A DNA stretch of 5,227 nucleotides from Lactobacillales bacterium (GCA_031257815.1 JAIRNX010000007.1:1-5227), one strand, 5' to 3'. Shown: positions 1-5,227, counted from the stretch's first letter. Notes: generated from the sequence alone by a model not told the origin. Translations and numbers: made by a program.

Positions 1-39
1 CATGCTTTTTTATTATTTTCAAATTTAAGGAGATAAAAA

Positions 40-75
40 ATGAAGGATAAATTGTATAATGGGATTCATCCATAG
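40..75 (+). CDS. 12-codon ORF (11 residues) with good RBS in the trpX leader; leader peptide or truncated gene start
   Basis: AAGGAG at 27-32 lies seven bases before ATG 40, an ideal spacing, and the frame reads MKDKLYNGIHP then TAG at 73-75. The stop codon lies inside the repeat-like segment that starts at 65, so the frame may be the beginning of an older gene cut off when the repeat arrived. Alternatively it is a short translated leader ahead of trpX. The peptide has no tryptophan, so it does not look like a Trp attenuation leader. Translation is plausible from the ribosome binding site, but no function can be given. Confidence 0.3.
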   Translation: MKDKLYNGIHP

Positions 76-95
76 AAAGACCGTTAACAGGTTCT
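65..95 (+). repeat. Partial copy of the MITE-like element end, upstream of trpX
   Basis: This 31-nt stretch matches the right end of the element at 3962-3993. The first 11 bases (TTCATCCATAG) and the last 13 (GTTAACAGGTTCT) are identical; the 7-8 bases between them differ slightly and include one indel. The orientation is the same. It ends two bases before the trpX Shine-Dalgarno sequence. No matching left arm or interior is evident in 1-64, so it is either a decayed remnant or the right end of a diverged copy that begins outside the window. Confidence 0.7.
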
Positions 96-97
96 AA

Positions 98-103
98 AAG
101 GAG
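98..103 (+). promoter_or_regulatory. RBS of trpX
   Basis: AAGGAG is followed by only four bases before ATG 108, which is tight spacing but a strong core. It sets the trpX start. It lies just beyond the repeat remnant, so the element end sits directly against the translation signal of the importer operon. Confidence 0.75.
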
Positions 104-107
104 ATAT

Positions 108-1100
108 ATGAAAAATAAAAAAATCATAGGTTTTATGCTAGGAATTTTAGTTGTTCTTTGCATTTTTTGGGGAAAAGAAACGTTTTTTGAAAAGTCATCA
201 AAAAAAAAGGCAAATATAAAGACTGTAGGTGTTTTACAGTTTGTTTCTCATCCTGATCTTGATAGTATTTACAAAGGAATTCAAAAAGGGCTTGCAGATG
301 AAGGATTTAAAAAGGATCAAAATTTAAAGTTTATTTTTAAAAATGCGCAAATGGATCAAAGCAAATTAAAAATGATGAGCGAAGAAATTCTTGAAAATAA
401 CCCCGATGCGGTAGTGGGCATTGCTACACCATCCGCACAAGCGCTGGCCAACCAAACAAAGGAAGTGCCAATTGTCCTAGGAGCTATTTCAGATCCGGTA
501 TCGGCAGGACTAGTTAAAAATGAAAAGAAACCTGGTGGCAATATCACTGGGGTGAGTGATCGCTCTCCAGTTAACGCCCAGATTTCATTGGCAAAAAAAT
601 TATTTCCAGAAGCCAAAAAAGTCGGCATTTTATATAGTTCTGCTGAAGATAGTGCGAAATCTCAAGTAGCTGATGCAAAAAAAGCAGCTAAAAAAGGGGG
701 ATTATCTGTACAAGAATACGCAGTTCCTTCAACCAATGAAATTAATCAGATTGTTAGTGAAATGGTTAAGGAAGTGGATTTTATCTATATTCCAAATGAC
801 AATACGATTGCAAGCGCAATGCCTACCGTAGTAAAAATTGCTGATGCAAAAAAAGTACCAATTATTCCTGTAACCGAAAAGACGGTCAAAGAAGGTGGAT
901 TGGCCACAAGTGGTTTAGATCAGTTTGAATTAGGCGTGCAGACTGGACGCATGAGCGCACAAATCTTAAAAGGCAAAAATCCTGCTATTATGCCAATTTA
1001 TACCTTTAAAGAAGGGAAAACTGTGGTAAATATAAATAAAGCGCACAAATGGGGAATTAAGATTCCAGATAGTGTGCTTAAACATGCAAAGCTAATATAA
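108..1100 (+). CDS. trpX: ABC transporter substrate-binding protein, TrpX family (probable tryptophan/aromatic uptake)
   Basis: This 330-residue extracytoplasmic solute-binding protein of the ABC_sub_bind (PF04392) type should capture ligand outside the membrane and pass it to the permease encoded next. Residues 1-22 are a basic N-terminus plus hydrophobic segment (MKNKK then IIGFMLGILVVL), a signal peptide or membrane anchor. The mature part begins near residue 35. Features I recognise from TrpX homologues are VGVLQFVSHPDLD (40-52), GIATPSAQ (104-111), a KPGGNITGVSD segment (141-151), YAVPSTNEI (204-212), DNTIAS (231-236) and a C-terminal GIKIPDSVL (316-324). Length is normal for the family. 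Cys18 is preceded by Leu, so there is no canonical lipobox; this is odd for a Gram-positive binding protein. It heads a tight three-gene operon with trpY and trpZ. Tryptophan as ligand is family knowledge, not visible in the sequence; other ABC_sub_bind proteins bind different small molecules. Confidence 0.85.
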   Translation: MKNKKIIGFMLGILVVLCIFWGKETFFEKSSKKKANIKTVGVLQFVSHPDLDSIYKGIQKGLADEGFKKDQNLKFIFKNAQMDQSKLKMMSEEILENNPDAVVGIATPSAQALANQTKEVPIVLGAISDPVSAGLVKNEKKPGGNITGVSDRSPVNAQISLAKKLFPEAKKVGILYSSAEDSAKSQVADAKKAAKKGGLSVQEYAVPSTNEINQIVSEMVKEVDFIYIPNDNTIASAMPTVVKIADAKKVPIIPVTEKTVKEGGLATSGLDQFELGVQTGRMSAQILKGKNPAIMPIYTFKEGKTVVNINKAHKWGIKIPDSVLKHAKLI

Positions 1101-1123
1101 AATTGATAGGAAGTGAGTAAGCT

Positions 1124-1999
1124 ATGGTTTCTGCTATTGGACAAGGGATGCTCTGGGCAATTCTTGGATTAGGTATTTTTATGACTTTTCGTATTTTAGG
1201 TTTTCCCGATATGACAACAGAAGGAAGTTTTCCTTTAGGAGGGGCTGTAGCGGTGGTAACAATTAGAGGAGGTTTTTCTCCTTTAGTTGCGACCCTTTTT
1301 GGTATATTAGCAGGGATGCTTGCAGGTTTAGTTACAGGACTTCTTTATACAAAGGGAAAGATTCCCATTTTACTTTCGGGAATTCTGGTGATGACTTCAA
1401 CAAATTCAGTGATGCTTTTTATAATGAAGGGAGCTAACTTAGATTTACTAAATTTTCCAAAGTTGCAAGATGGATTTGATTTCTTAAATCTTCCAAAAGA
1501 TTTTAATACAATTTTACTTGGGATATTGATTCTTACTTTAATAATCTTGCTGCTGCTTTTATTTTTTGATACGCGCTTGGGTCAAGCTTATATTGCTACA
1601 GGCGATAATGAGATTATGGCTAGATCGCTTGGCATTCATACAAATCATATGAAACTTTTAGGCCTTTCAGTGTCAAATGGAATTGTTGCTTTAAGTGGCG
1701 CATTAATTTGTCAAAATGATGGGTATGCCAATATTAATAAAGGGATTGGAGTTATTGTTATCGGTTTAGCCTCAATTGTACTTGGGGAGCTTGTGTTTGG
1801 TGAATTAACGATGAGTGAGCGTTTGTTAGCAATTGTGATTGGCTCCGTCTTGTATCAACTGTTGATTTTGTTAGTGATTAAAATCGGTTTTGATACAAAT
1901 TATTTGAAGATTTTTAGTGCAATGATTTTAGCATTTTGTTTAATGATCCCCGAGCTTCGCAGGAAGTTGAAGTTAAATGTAGGGAGGTGGGCAAAATGA
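1124..1999 (+). CDS. trpY: ABC transporter permease, LivH/BPD_transp_2-like (TrpY)
   Basis: A 291-residue polytopic membrane protein, the translocation pore of the importer. Hydrophobic stretches lie roughly at residues 3-25, 36-48, 52-74, 80-100, 128-148, 178-196, 205-225, 232-254 and 260-276. The cytoplasmic loop TRLGQAYIATGDNEIMARSLGI (149-171 region) is the conserved coupling segment of the branched-chain/ribose type permease family (PF02653). The early FRILGFPDMTTEGSFPLGG (22-40) is typical of the permeases that pair with TrpX/YtmN-like binding proteins. The gene follows trpX after 23 bases with an AGGAAGTGAG ribosome binding region at 1108-1117. It overlaps trpZ by four bases (ATGA), which implies translational coupling. 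No truncation or frameshift is seen. Substrate identity rests on the neighbouring trpX. Confidence 0.85.
   Translation: MVSAIGQGMLWAILGLGIFMTFRILGFPDMTTEGSFPLGGAVAVVTIRGGFSPLVATLFGILAGMLAGLVTGLLYTKGKIPILLSGILVMTSTNSVMLFIMKGANLDLLNFPKLQDGFDFLNLPKDFNTILLGILILTLIILLLLLFFDTRLGQAYIATGDNEIMARSLGIHTNHMKLLGLSVSNGIVALSGALICQNDGYANINKGIGVIVIGLASIVLGELVFGELTMSERLLAIVIGSVLYQLLILLVIKIGFDTNYLKIFSAMILAFCLMIPELRRKLKLNVGRWAK
1982..1990 (+). promoter_or_regulatory. RBS that fixes the trpZ start at 1996
   Basis: GGGAGGTGG sits five bases before ATG 1996, inside the end of trpY. The frame is open back to an ATG at 1936. The residues this would add (MFNDPRASQEVEVK...) come from the trpY tail read in another frame, and that ATG has no comparable ribosome binding site. 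Start 1996 also gives the usual ATGA stop/start overlap. Confidence 0.85.
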
Positions 2000-2754
2000 G
2001 CACGGTGTTAGAAATGCAAAACGTTGTTAAGGCAATTGATAGCAATGGAGAAGATCAAAGAATTATCATGAACTCACTATCTTTAACAATTAAAAAAGGA
2101 GAATTTGCAATTATCCTTGGTGGAAATGGCGCGGGAAAAAGTACGTTATTTAATCTTATTTCAGGAAATATGAAGCTAACTTCAGGGAAGATTAAAATTT
2201 TAGATAAAGAAGTCAGCGAGCTAGCTGAAGAAAAACGGGCCAAATATATTGCACGCATTTTTCAAGATCCAAAAATGGGGACAGCTCCACGCATGACGGT
2301 AAGTGAAAATTTATTGTTGGCAATGTATCGCGGAGAAAAACGTGGACTGCAAAAACGACAGTTAAAACAATATCAAGAGGATTTTACAAAACTCTTAAAA
2401 TTAACTGGCAATGGTTTAGAAAATCACTTAAATATACCAACTGGACATCTTTCTGGCGGGCAAAGACAAGCTTTAAGTTTGTTAATGGCAACGATGAAAA
2501 ATCCTGATTTATTATTATTGGATGAGCATACAGCTGCTCTTGATCCCAAAACTTCTACGCAGTTAATGGAGTTAACTAATAAACGTATTTTAAAAAATCA
2601 GCTAACTTGCCTAATGATTACTCATCGAATGAAGGATGCTTTAAAATATGGCAATCGTTTAATTGTTTTAGAAAAAGGAAAAATCGCCAAAGACTTAAAT
2701 GCTAAGGAGAAAAAACAATTACAAATAAATGATTTAGTGCAATTGTTTAAGTAA
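1996..2754 (+). CDS. trpZ: ABC transporter ATP-binding protein (TrpZ)
   Basis: This 252-residue nucleotide-binding subunit powers uptake through TrpY. All motifs are present: Walker A GGNGAGKST (42-50), Q-loop glutamine Q90 in ARIFQDP, signature LSGGQ (152-156), Walker B LLLLDE (172-177), D-loop ALDP (181-184) and switch His210 in MITHRM. The DEHTAALDP wording is characteristic of the ATPases that accompany TrpX/TrpY-like components, in contrast to the common DEPTSALDP. I chose the start at 1996 because of the strong ribosome binding site and the ATGA overlap with trpY. The gene is the last of the operon and is followed by a hairpin terminator. Length and motif order are normal, so an active ATPase is expected. 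Confidence 0.88.
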   Translation: MSTVLEMQNVVKAIDSNGEDQRIIMNSLSLTIKKGEFAIILGGNGAGKSTLFNLISGNMKLTSGKIKILDKEVSELAEEKRAKYIARIFQDPKMGTAPRMTVSENLLLAMYRGEKRGLQKRQLKQYQEDFTKLLKLTGNGLENHLNIPTGHLSGGQRQALSLLMATMKNPDLLLLDEHTAALDPKTSTQLMELTNKRILKNQLTCLMITHRMKDALKYGNRLIVLEKGKIAKDLNAKEKKQLQINDLVQLFK

Positions 2755-2781
2755 TGTTAATAGTGTCACTCGATAACAGCA

Positions 2782-2814
2782 AAAAGCTCTCAACTAGCCA
2801 AATTGAGAGCTTTT
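2782..2814. terminator. Rho-independent terminator, probably bidirectional
   Basis: The arms AAAAGCTCTCAA (2782-2793) and TTGAGAGCTTTT (2803-2814) pair perfectly over 12 bp around a nine-base loop. A T-run follows the GC-containing stem on the plus strand (CTTTT), and on the minus strand GCTTTTT plays the same role. It lies 27 bases after the trpZ stop and just beyond the end of the minus-strand gene at 2828, so it can serve both convergent units. Confidence 0.85.
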
Positions 2815-2827
2815 AAAAAAATTACAC

Positions 2828-3535
2828 CTACCTTGTTCGCCTTTCATTTATTTTTTTGGTAATTGAACAATGGGATCTTAAAACTTCGGATAATTTATAA
2901 AATTTATTTTTTTCGTATTCACTAAATTCATAGCTACACCAAAACCATGTATTATTTAACGAGACCAAATCATTTGGAATCAATGCATAACCCCCTCTGT
3001 ATATTCCCATACTGATAGGAATTATCTTTGCCTCTTCAAAATTCATTTCTCTATTTTCTTTTTTTTCCCTATTCATAAGGGCAAACTCTTCATTATAGTT
3101 ATCTGAAGAACCAATAATATTCATAAATCTAAACTCGCTAACAATATCTGGTTGTTTCTCTGAGTTCAATATTTCTCTAATATTACGGCTACAAATAGAA
3201 CGATCGACTTTTAAGTTAAGTGTAAATGAGGCGACTATCGATGCTCCCCTGTCCTCTTCATCTTGATTGATAATGGGAACATTTAAATTAATTGAATTAG
3301 TAGCTATAAAGTTTGCCCTTACATCTGCTTCATTAATTGCTTCTTCATCATCTATACATTTCCAGCCAATTATTCCCTTTTCAGTCCAATCATCAGAAAG
3401 TCTGTAGAATGTTCCAAAATTTGTAGAAGCTATCCTCTCTCTTATCCAACTGTTGTCTGGTAATTTCATATATATACTATTTTTTGTTTCTTCACCCGTT
3501 TGTAAGACTTTTAACTCTATATGATACTTGATCAT
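2828..3535 (-). CDS. Hypothetical soluble protein, 235 residues, unrecognised
   Basis: I do not recognise this protein. It begins MIKYHIELKVLQTGEETKNS and ends with a basic tail (KKINERRTR). It has no signal peptide or membrane segment, so it should be cytoplasmic. It is acidic in the middle (DDEE near 62-65, DEED near 92-95) and aromatic near the C-terminus (NTWFWCSYEFSEYEKNKFY, 195-213). Cysteines at 60, 115, 200 and 223 form no metal-binding pattern I know. The frame is closed upstream by a stop nine bases before ATG 3535, which supports this start, but no clear Shine-Dalgarno sequence is present. A weak minus-strand TATAGA lies at 3549-3554. It is convergent with trpZ, with which it shares the terminator, and divergent from the broken peptidase gene, whose 5' edge it overlaps by eight bases. 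It may be inserted cargo. An immunity-like or defence-associated role is conceivable only by analogy. Confidence 0.6.
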   Translation of the reverse strand: MIKYHIELKVLQTGEETKNSIYMKLPDNSWIRERIASTNFGTFYRLSDDWTEKGIIGWKCIDDEEAINEADVRANFIATNSINLNVPIINQDEEDRGASIVASFTLNLKVDRSICSRNIREILNSEKQPDIVSEFRFMNIIGSSDNYNEEFALMNREKKENREMNFEEAKIIPISMGIYRGGYALIPNDLVSLNNTWFWCSYEFSEYEKNKFYKLSEVLRSHCSITKKINERRTR

Positions 3536-3830
3536 CTTAATAGTTCATTCTATATCAGAATTACATTTTGCAAAAGAAACTCTTACTAAAGGATTAGAAT
3601 TAGAAATTAACGTAGTAACATCAAGTATGTATCCAACAATAAAAGCTCAAAGTTTGGTAAAATCAATATCAAAGAAAAAAAGAAAGATAAAAACAGGAGA
3701 TATTATTGTTTTTCGCCAAATATATGGTCAATCGATCATGGTTCACAGGTGTATGTTTATTATAACGTTAAAGAAAAAAATATATATAACAAAAGCTGAT
3801 TCTTCATTTTTATTTGATCAACCCGTTTCA

Positions 3831-3849
3831 GAACCTGTTAACTTGTCTC
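3831..3849 (+). repeat. Left terminal inverted repeat of the MITE-like element
   Basis: GAACCTGTTAACTTGTCTC, the exact reverse complement of 3974-3992. It is preceded by TCA (3828-3830), which is an in-frame serine codon of the peptidase and the left copy of the presumed target duplication. Confidence 0.9.
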
Positions 3850-3973
3850 CATAATGGCGAAATTTATGTCAATTTTTCACCCTTCGTCGTTAAAAATTCT
3901 CGAAATAGCACCACTATTTCTGCGTTTTTTGCCTAGAATTGCGTAAAAATTTTCCAAAAATTTCATCCATAGA

Positions 3974-3992
3974 GAGACAAGTTAACAGGTTC
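3974..3992 (-). repeat. Right terminal inverted repeat of the MITE-like element
   Basis: GAGACAAGTTAACAGGTTC on the plus strand, the exact reverse complement of the left end. It is followed by TCA (3993-3995), where the peptidase frame resumes. The outer 12 bases recur at 83-94 in front of trpX. Confidence 0.9.
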
Positions 3993-4178
3993 TCAGAAGA
4001 AAGAGTTTATGGAATCGTTGAATTTAATAAGCTAAACTTATTTGACTTCTTTTTTAGACGATTGCAGTATCTTTTATTACCTATAGATATTTTGTTTACC
4101 ATAGTTATTAGGTCATTTTTCTTTTTAGAAGTATAATAAAAGCACAATTTAAAAATACTAAAAATTAGGAGAAAATTA

Positions 4179-5105
4179 ATGAGTGAAATTATTGCATCAG
4201 CAAAAAAAATAACCAAGATATATAAAAATCATAAAGTTCTTGATAATGTAGACATTGTTATTAAATCAAAACAGATCCATGGGTTAATCGGACGCAATGG
4301 TGCAGGTAAAACCACTATAATGAAGATATTAAGCGGTCTAGTTTTCCCAACTCAAGGAGAACTAGAGCTTTTTTCAAAGCAAGAAAAAGACCTTAATGCT
4401 GTTCTTAAACAAGTGGAAATTCTGATTGAACATCCAGGCCTATTCCTTGAAATGTCTGCTTATGAAAATTTAAAAGCTAAGTGTTTAAGTGTTGGTTGTT
4501 TTTCAAAGCAATATGTATATGATTTATTGAAATTAGTAGGAATAAAGTTAAGTGACAGCAAAAAAACTATCAAAAATTTTTCCCTGGGAATGAAACAAAG
4601 ACTAGGAATAGCTATAGCTTTGGTTGGTAAACCTAAATTACTCATCTTAGATGAGCCAATGAATGGTCTTGATCCACAAGGTTTTAGAGAAATTAGTGAT
4701 ACTTTAGTTAAACTAAATAAAGAAAAAAATATTACTATTTTGATTTCTAGTCATATTTTAGAAAAATTAGCAGATATTGCTACGTATTTTACTATAATTG
4801 ATGATGGTAAGGTAATTGCTTCATTCAGTAAAAAAGAATTAAATGAAAAACTCGGTGAAACTTTGGAGTTAACTGTCAATGATTCCCAAAAAGCAAGTGA
4901 AGTTCTTGAAAAAAATTATAAAAACATCCAAATAGAAATTATCAGCAACAATATTTTACACGTAAAACTTGAAAATATAAATAAAGAAGATGTACTAATG
5001 AAATTATCAGAAATGCAGATAAAAGTTCAACATTATTATCAAAAAGATATAAGCTTAGAGGAATATTTTTTAAAATTAACGAGTGTGGAGGCAAAAAATG
5101 CTTAA
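4179..5105 (+). CDS. ABC transporter ATP-binding protein, BcrA / lantibiotic-immunity (LanF) type
   Basis: This 308-residue ATPase belongs to the CcmA/NatA-BcrA lineage that exports or repels antimicrobial peptides with an ABC-2 permease. Walker A is GRNGAGKTT (38-46), the signature FSLGMKQR (134-141), Walker B LLILDEP (154-160), D-loop GLDP (163-166) and switch His192 in SSHIL. The segment ILIEHPGLFLEMSAYENL (81-98) has Glu84 where most ABC proteins have the Q-loop glutamine; this E-loop is known from LanF immunity ATPases. Residues 215-308 form the C-terminal extension usual in this family. AGGAG at 4167-4171 with seven-base spacing supports ATG 4179. The gene follows the broken peptidase by 42 bases and overlaps the permease remnant by eight, so all three were one operon. 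The ATPase is intact, but its membrane partner here is truncated and no source of promoter is obvious, so it may be non-functional or may work with a permease elsewhere. Confidence 0.87.
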   Translation: MSEIIASAKKITKIYKNHKVLDNVDIVIKSKQIHGLIGRNGAGKTTIMKILSGLVFPTQGELELFSKQEKDLNAVLKQVEILIEHPGLFLEMSAYENLKAKCLSVGCFSKQYVYDLLKLVGIKLSDSKKTIKNFSLGMKQRLGIAIALVGKPKLLILDEPMNGLDPQGFREISDTLVKLNKEKNITILISSHILEKLADIATYFTIIDDGKVIASFSKKELNEKLGETLELTVNDSQKASEVLEKNYKNIQIEIISNNILHVKLENINKEDVLMKLSEMQIKVQHYYQKDISLEEYFLKLTSVEAKNA

Positions 5106-5160
5106 TATCTTAAAATATGATTTGTATAGGATAACAAAAGCAAAAGTAACTAAAATATAG
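5098..5160 (+). pseudogene. Truncated ABC-2 type permease remnant (20 codons)
   Basis: ATG 5098 overlaps the end of the ATPase gene by eight bases, the usual arrangement for the permease of this transporter type. It reads MLNILKYDLYRITKAKVTKI then TAG at 5158-5160. The opening (short basic amphipathic start with LKYDLYRITKAK) resembles the N-terminus of ABC-2 family permeases, which run to about 200-250 residues. No membrane segment follows in this or another frame; instead promoter-like sequence begins. The gene therefore looks cut off after its first codons, probably by deletion or a recombination junction near 5145-5165. Alternatively it is an unrelated tiny ORF, but the context argues against that. 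Confidence 0.6.
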
Positions 5161-5180
5161 CATTTTTCCAAAAGTTCAGG

Positions 5181-5198
5181 TAATGTATAATTACATTA
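5181..5198. promoter_or_regulatory. Palindromic putative operator overlapping a -10 box
   Basis: TAATGTA and TACATTA are perfect inverted arms around a TAAT centre, and TATAAT (5186-5191) lies inside. No strong -35 hexamer is seen; TTTTCC-like sequence lies about 16 bases upstream. The distance to the next start (5223) fits a promoter for that gene. The arrangement suggests a dimeric repressor that blocks the -10 region. Which regulator family binds cannot be told. Confidence 0.45.
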
Positions 5199-5222
5199 AA
5201 AAATAAGAATCGAGGAAATAAA

Positions 5223-5227
5223 ATGTC
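5223..5227 (+). CDS. Start of a gene running off the right edge
   Basis: ATG 5223 is preceded by GAGG at 5212-5215 with seven-base spacing and by the palindrome-bearing promoter. Only the first codon and two further bases are in the window, so the product is unknown. The own-promoter arrangement marks it as a new transcription unit, separate from the truncated permease. Confidence 0.5.

Larger units (their letters stand above)
3831..3992. mobile_element. 162-bp palindromic MITE-like element inserted in the peptidase gene
   Basis: The two halves are inverted copies of each other along almost their whole length. The outer 19 bp are identical, GAAATTT (3859-3865) pairs with AAATTTC (3958-3964), and GAAATAG (3902-3908) pairs with CTATTTC (3914-3920) around a five-base apex. 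It encodes no protein. The flanks carry TCA on both sides (3828-3830 and 3993-3995); because the element starts with GAA and the target also continued with GAA, the direct repeat can be read as six bases, TCAGAA. The structure fits a non-autonomous transposable element moved by a transposase encoded elsewhere. As RNA it would fold into one long hairpin. A second copy of its end lies at 65-95. Small enterococcal and streptococcal intergenic repeats have this general shape, but I cannot assign a named family. Confidence 0.85.
3528..4136 (+). pseudogene. S26-type signal-peptidase-like gene, split by a MITE-like insertion
   Basis: The first half (3528-3830) carries SSMYPTI with the presumed nucleophile Ser33, then GDIIVF (57-62), MVHR with presumed base His73, and YITKADSS...DQPV (86-100). 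These are the ordered boxes of Ser-His (SipW/ER-type) signal-peptidase-like proteins; the usual TKGD reads TKAD here. The reading frame enters the palindromic element at 3831 and stops at 3852-3854. After the element, in the same frame from TCA 3993, it continues EERVYGIVEFNKLNL and ends in a hydrophobic tail (YLLLPIDILFTIVIRSFFF) with stop TAA 4134-4136. Removing 165 bp gives one continuous protein of about 147 residues. The 5' end is also doubtful: TTG 3528 has no ribosome binding site and overlaps the minus-strand gene, so the true start may be lost. Stand-alone peptidases of this kind often sit beside peptide ABC transporters, as here, and are presumed to trim an exported peptide. Confidence 0.85.

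Noticed and set aside
55..60. TATAAT as the trpX promoter -10
   Set aside because: The hexamer is perfect, but no acceptable -35 box lies 16-18 bases upstream and it falls inside the short ORF, so it was not listed as a promoter.
1..107. T-box or other riboswitch controlling trpX
   Set aside because: T-box control of trpXYZ-type operons is known in Firmicutes, but no specifier/antiterminator structure is visible in these 107 bases; one could lie further upstream, outside the window.
356..628. Minus-strand frame inside trpX
   Set aside because: Antisense shadow of a well-supported coding gene, with no family resemblance.
1936..1998. Upstream ATG 1936 as the trpZ start
   Set aside because: The extension is the trpY tail in another frame, and the strong GGGAGGTGG site and ATGA overlap support 1996.
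2055..2258. Minus-strand frame inside trpZ
   Set aside because: Lies opposite the Walker A region of trpZ; a shadow with no ribosome binding site of note.
3831..3992. Palindrome as an ordinary Rho-independent terminator
   Set aside because: It is far longer than a terminator, lacks a terminal T-run after the stem, and interrupts an open reading frame with flanking direct repeats.
3939..4136. Separate 65-residue gene after the palindrome
   Set aside because: It opens with a TTG inside the mobile element, has no ribosome binding site, and its in-frame remainder from 3993 is the C-terminal part of the split peptidase.
4132..4137. TATAAT as a promoter for the second ATPase
   Set aside because: It overlaps the peptidase stop codon and has no recognisable -35; AT-rich sequence makes chance matches common.
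4007..4216. Minus-strand frame across the peptidase 3' end and the ATPase start
   Set aside because: Opposite real coding sequence; its hydrophobic, Phe/Ile-rich composition just mirrors AT-rich codons.
4460..4645. Minus-strand frame inside the second ATPase
   Set aside because: Lies opposite the conserved signature region; a shadow only.

Overview
The window is AT-rich with strong AGGAG-type ribosome binding sites, compact operons and protein families typical of low-GC Firmicutes. The closest feel is Lactobacillales (Enterococcus or a relative). That placement is inferred from family resemblance and has not been tested.

Left part (1-2820): an intact three-gene ABC importer of the TrpXYZ type. 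It encodes a substrate-binding protein (108-1100), a LivH-like permease (1124-1999) and an ATPase (1996-2754), tightly coupled and closed by a 12-bp-stem terminator at 2782-2814. Its probable cargo is tryptophan or a related aromatic compound. The 107 bases before trpX hold a 31-nt copy of the end of a small repeat element, and a 12-codon ORF with a good ribosome binding site.

Middle (2828-3535, minus strand): an unrecognised 235-residue soluble protein, convergent with the importer. Its start overlaps the 5' edge of the next locus.

Right part (3528-5160, plus strand): a decayed peptide-processing/export operon. An S26-type (signal-peptidase-like, Ser-His) peptidase gene is split by a 162-bp near-perfect palindromic MITE-like element (3831-3992) flanked by TCA. 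Removing 165 bp rejoins the two halves in frame into one 147-codon protein. Next comes an intact ABC ATPase of the BcrA/lantibiotic-immunity (LanF) type with a glutamate where the Q-loop glutamine usually sits. The permease that should follow stops after 20 codons. The combination suggests a relic of a bacteriocin-like peptide maturation and immunity/export cassette.

Right edge (5161-5227): a fresh transcription unit begins. A TATAAT box lies inside a perfect 7-bp-arm palindrome (possible operator), followed by a GAGG ribosome binding site and an ATG at 5223 whose gene runs out of the window.

The main discovery is the MITE-like element: its exact insertion point in the peptidase gene, and its second partial copy directly in front of trpX.
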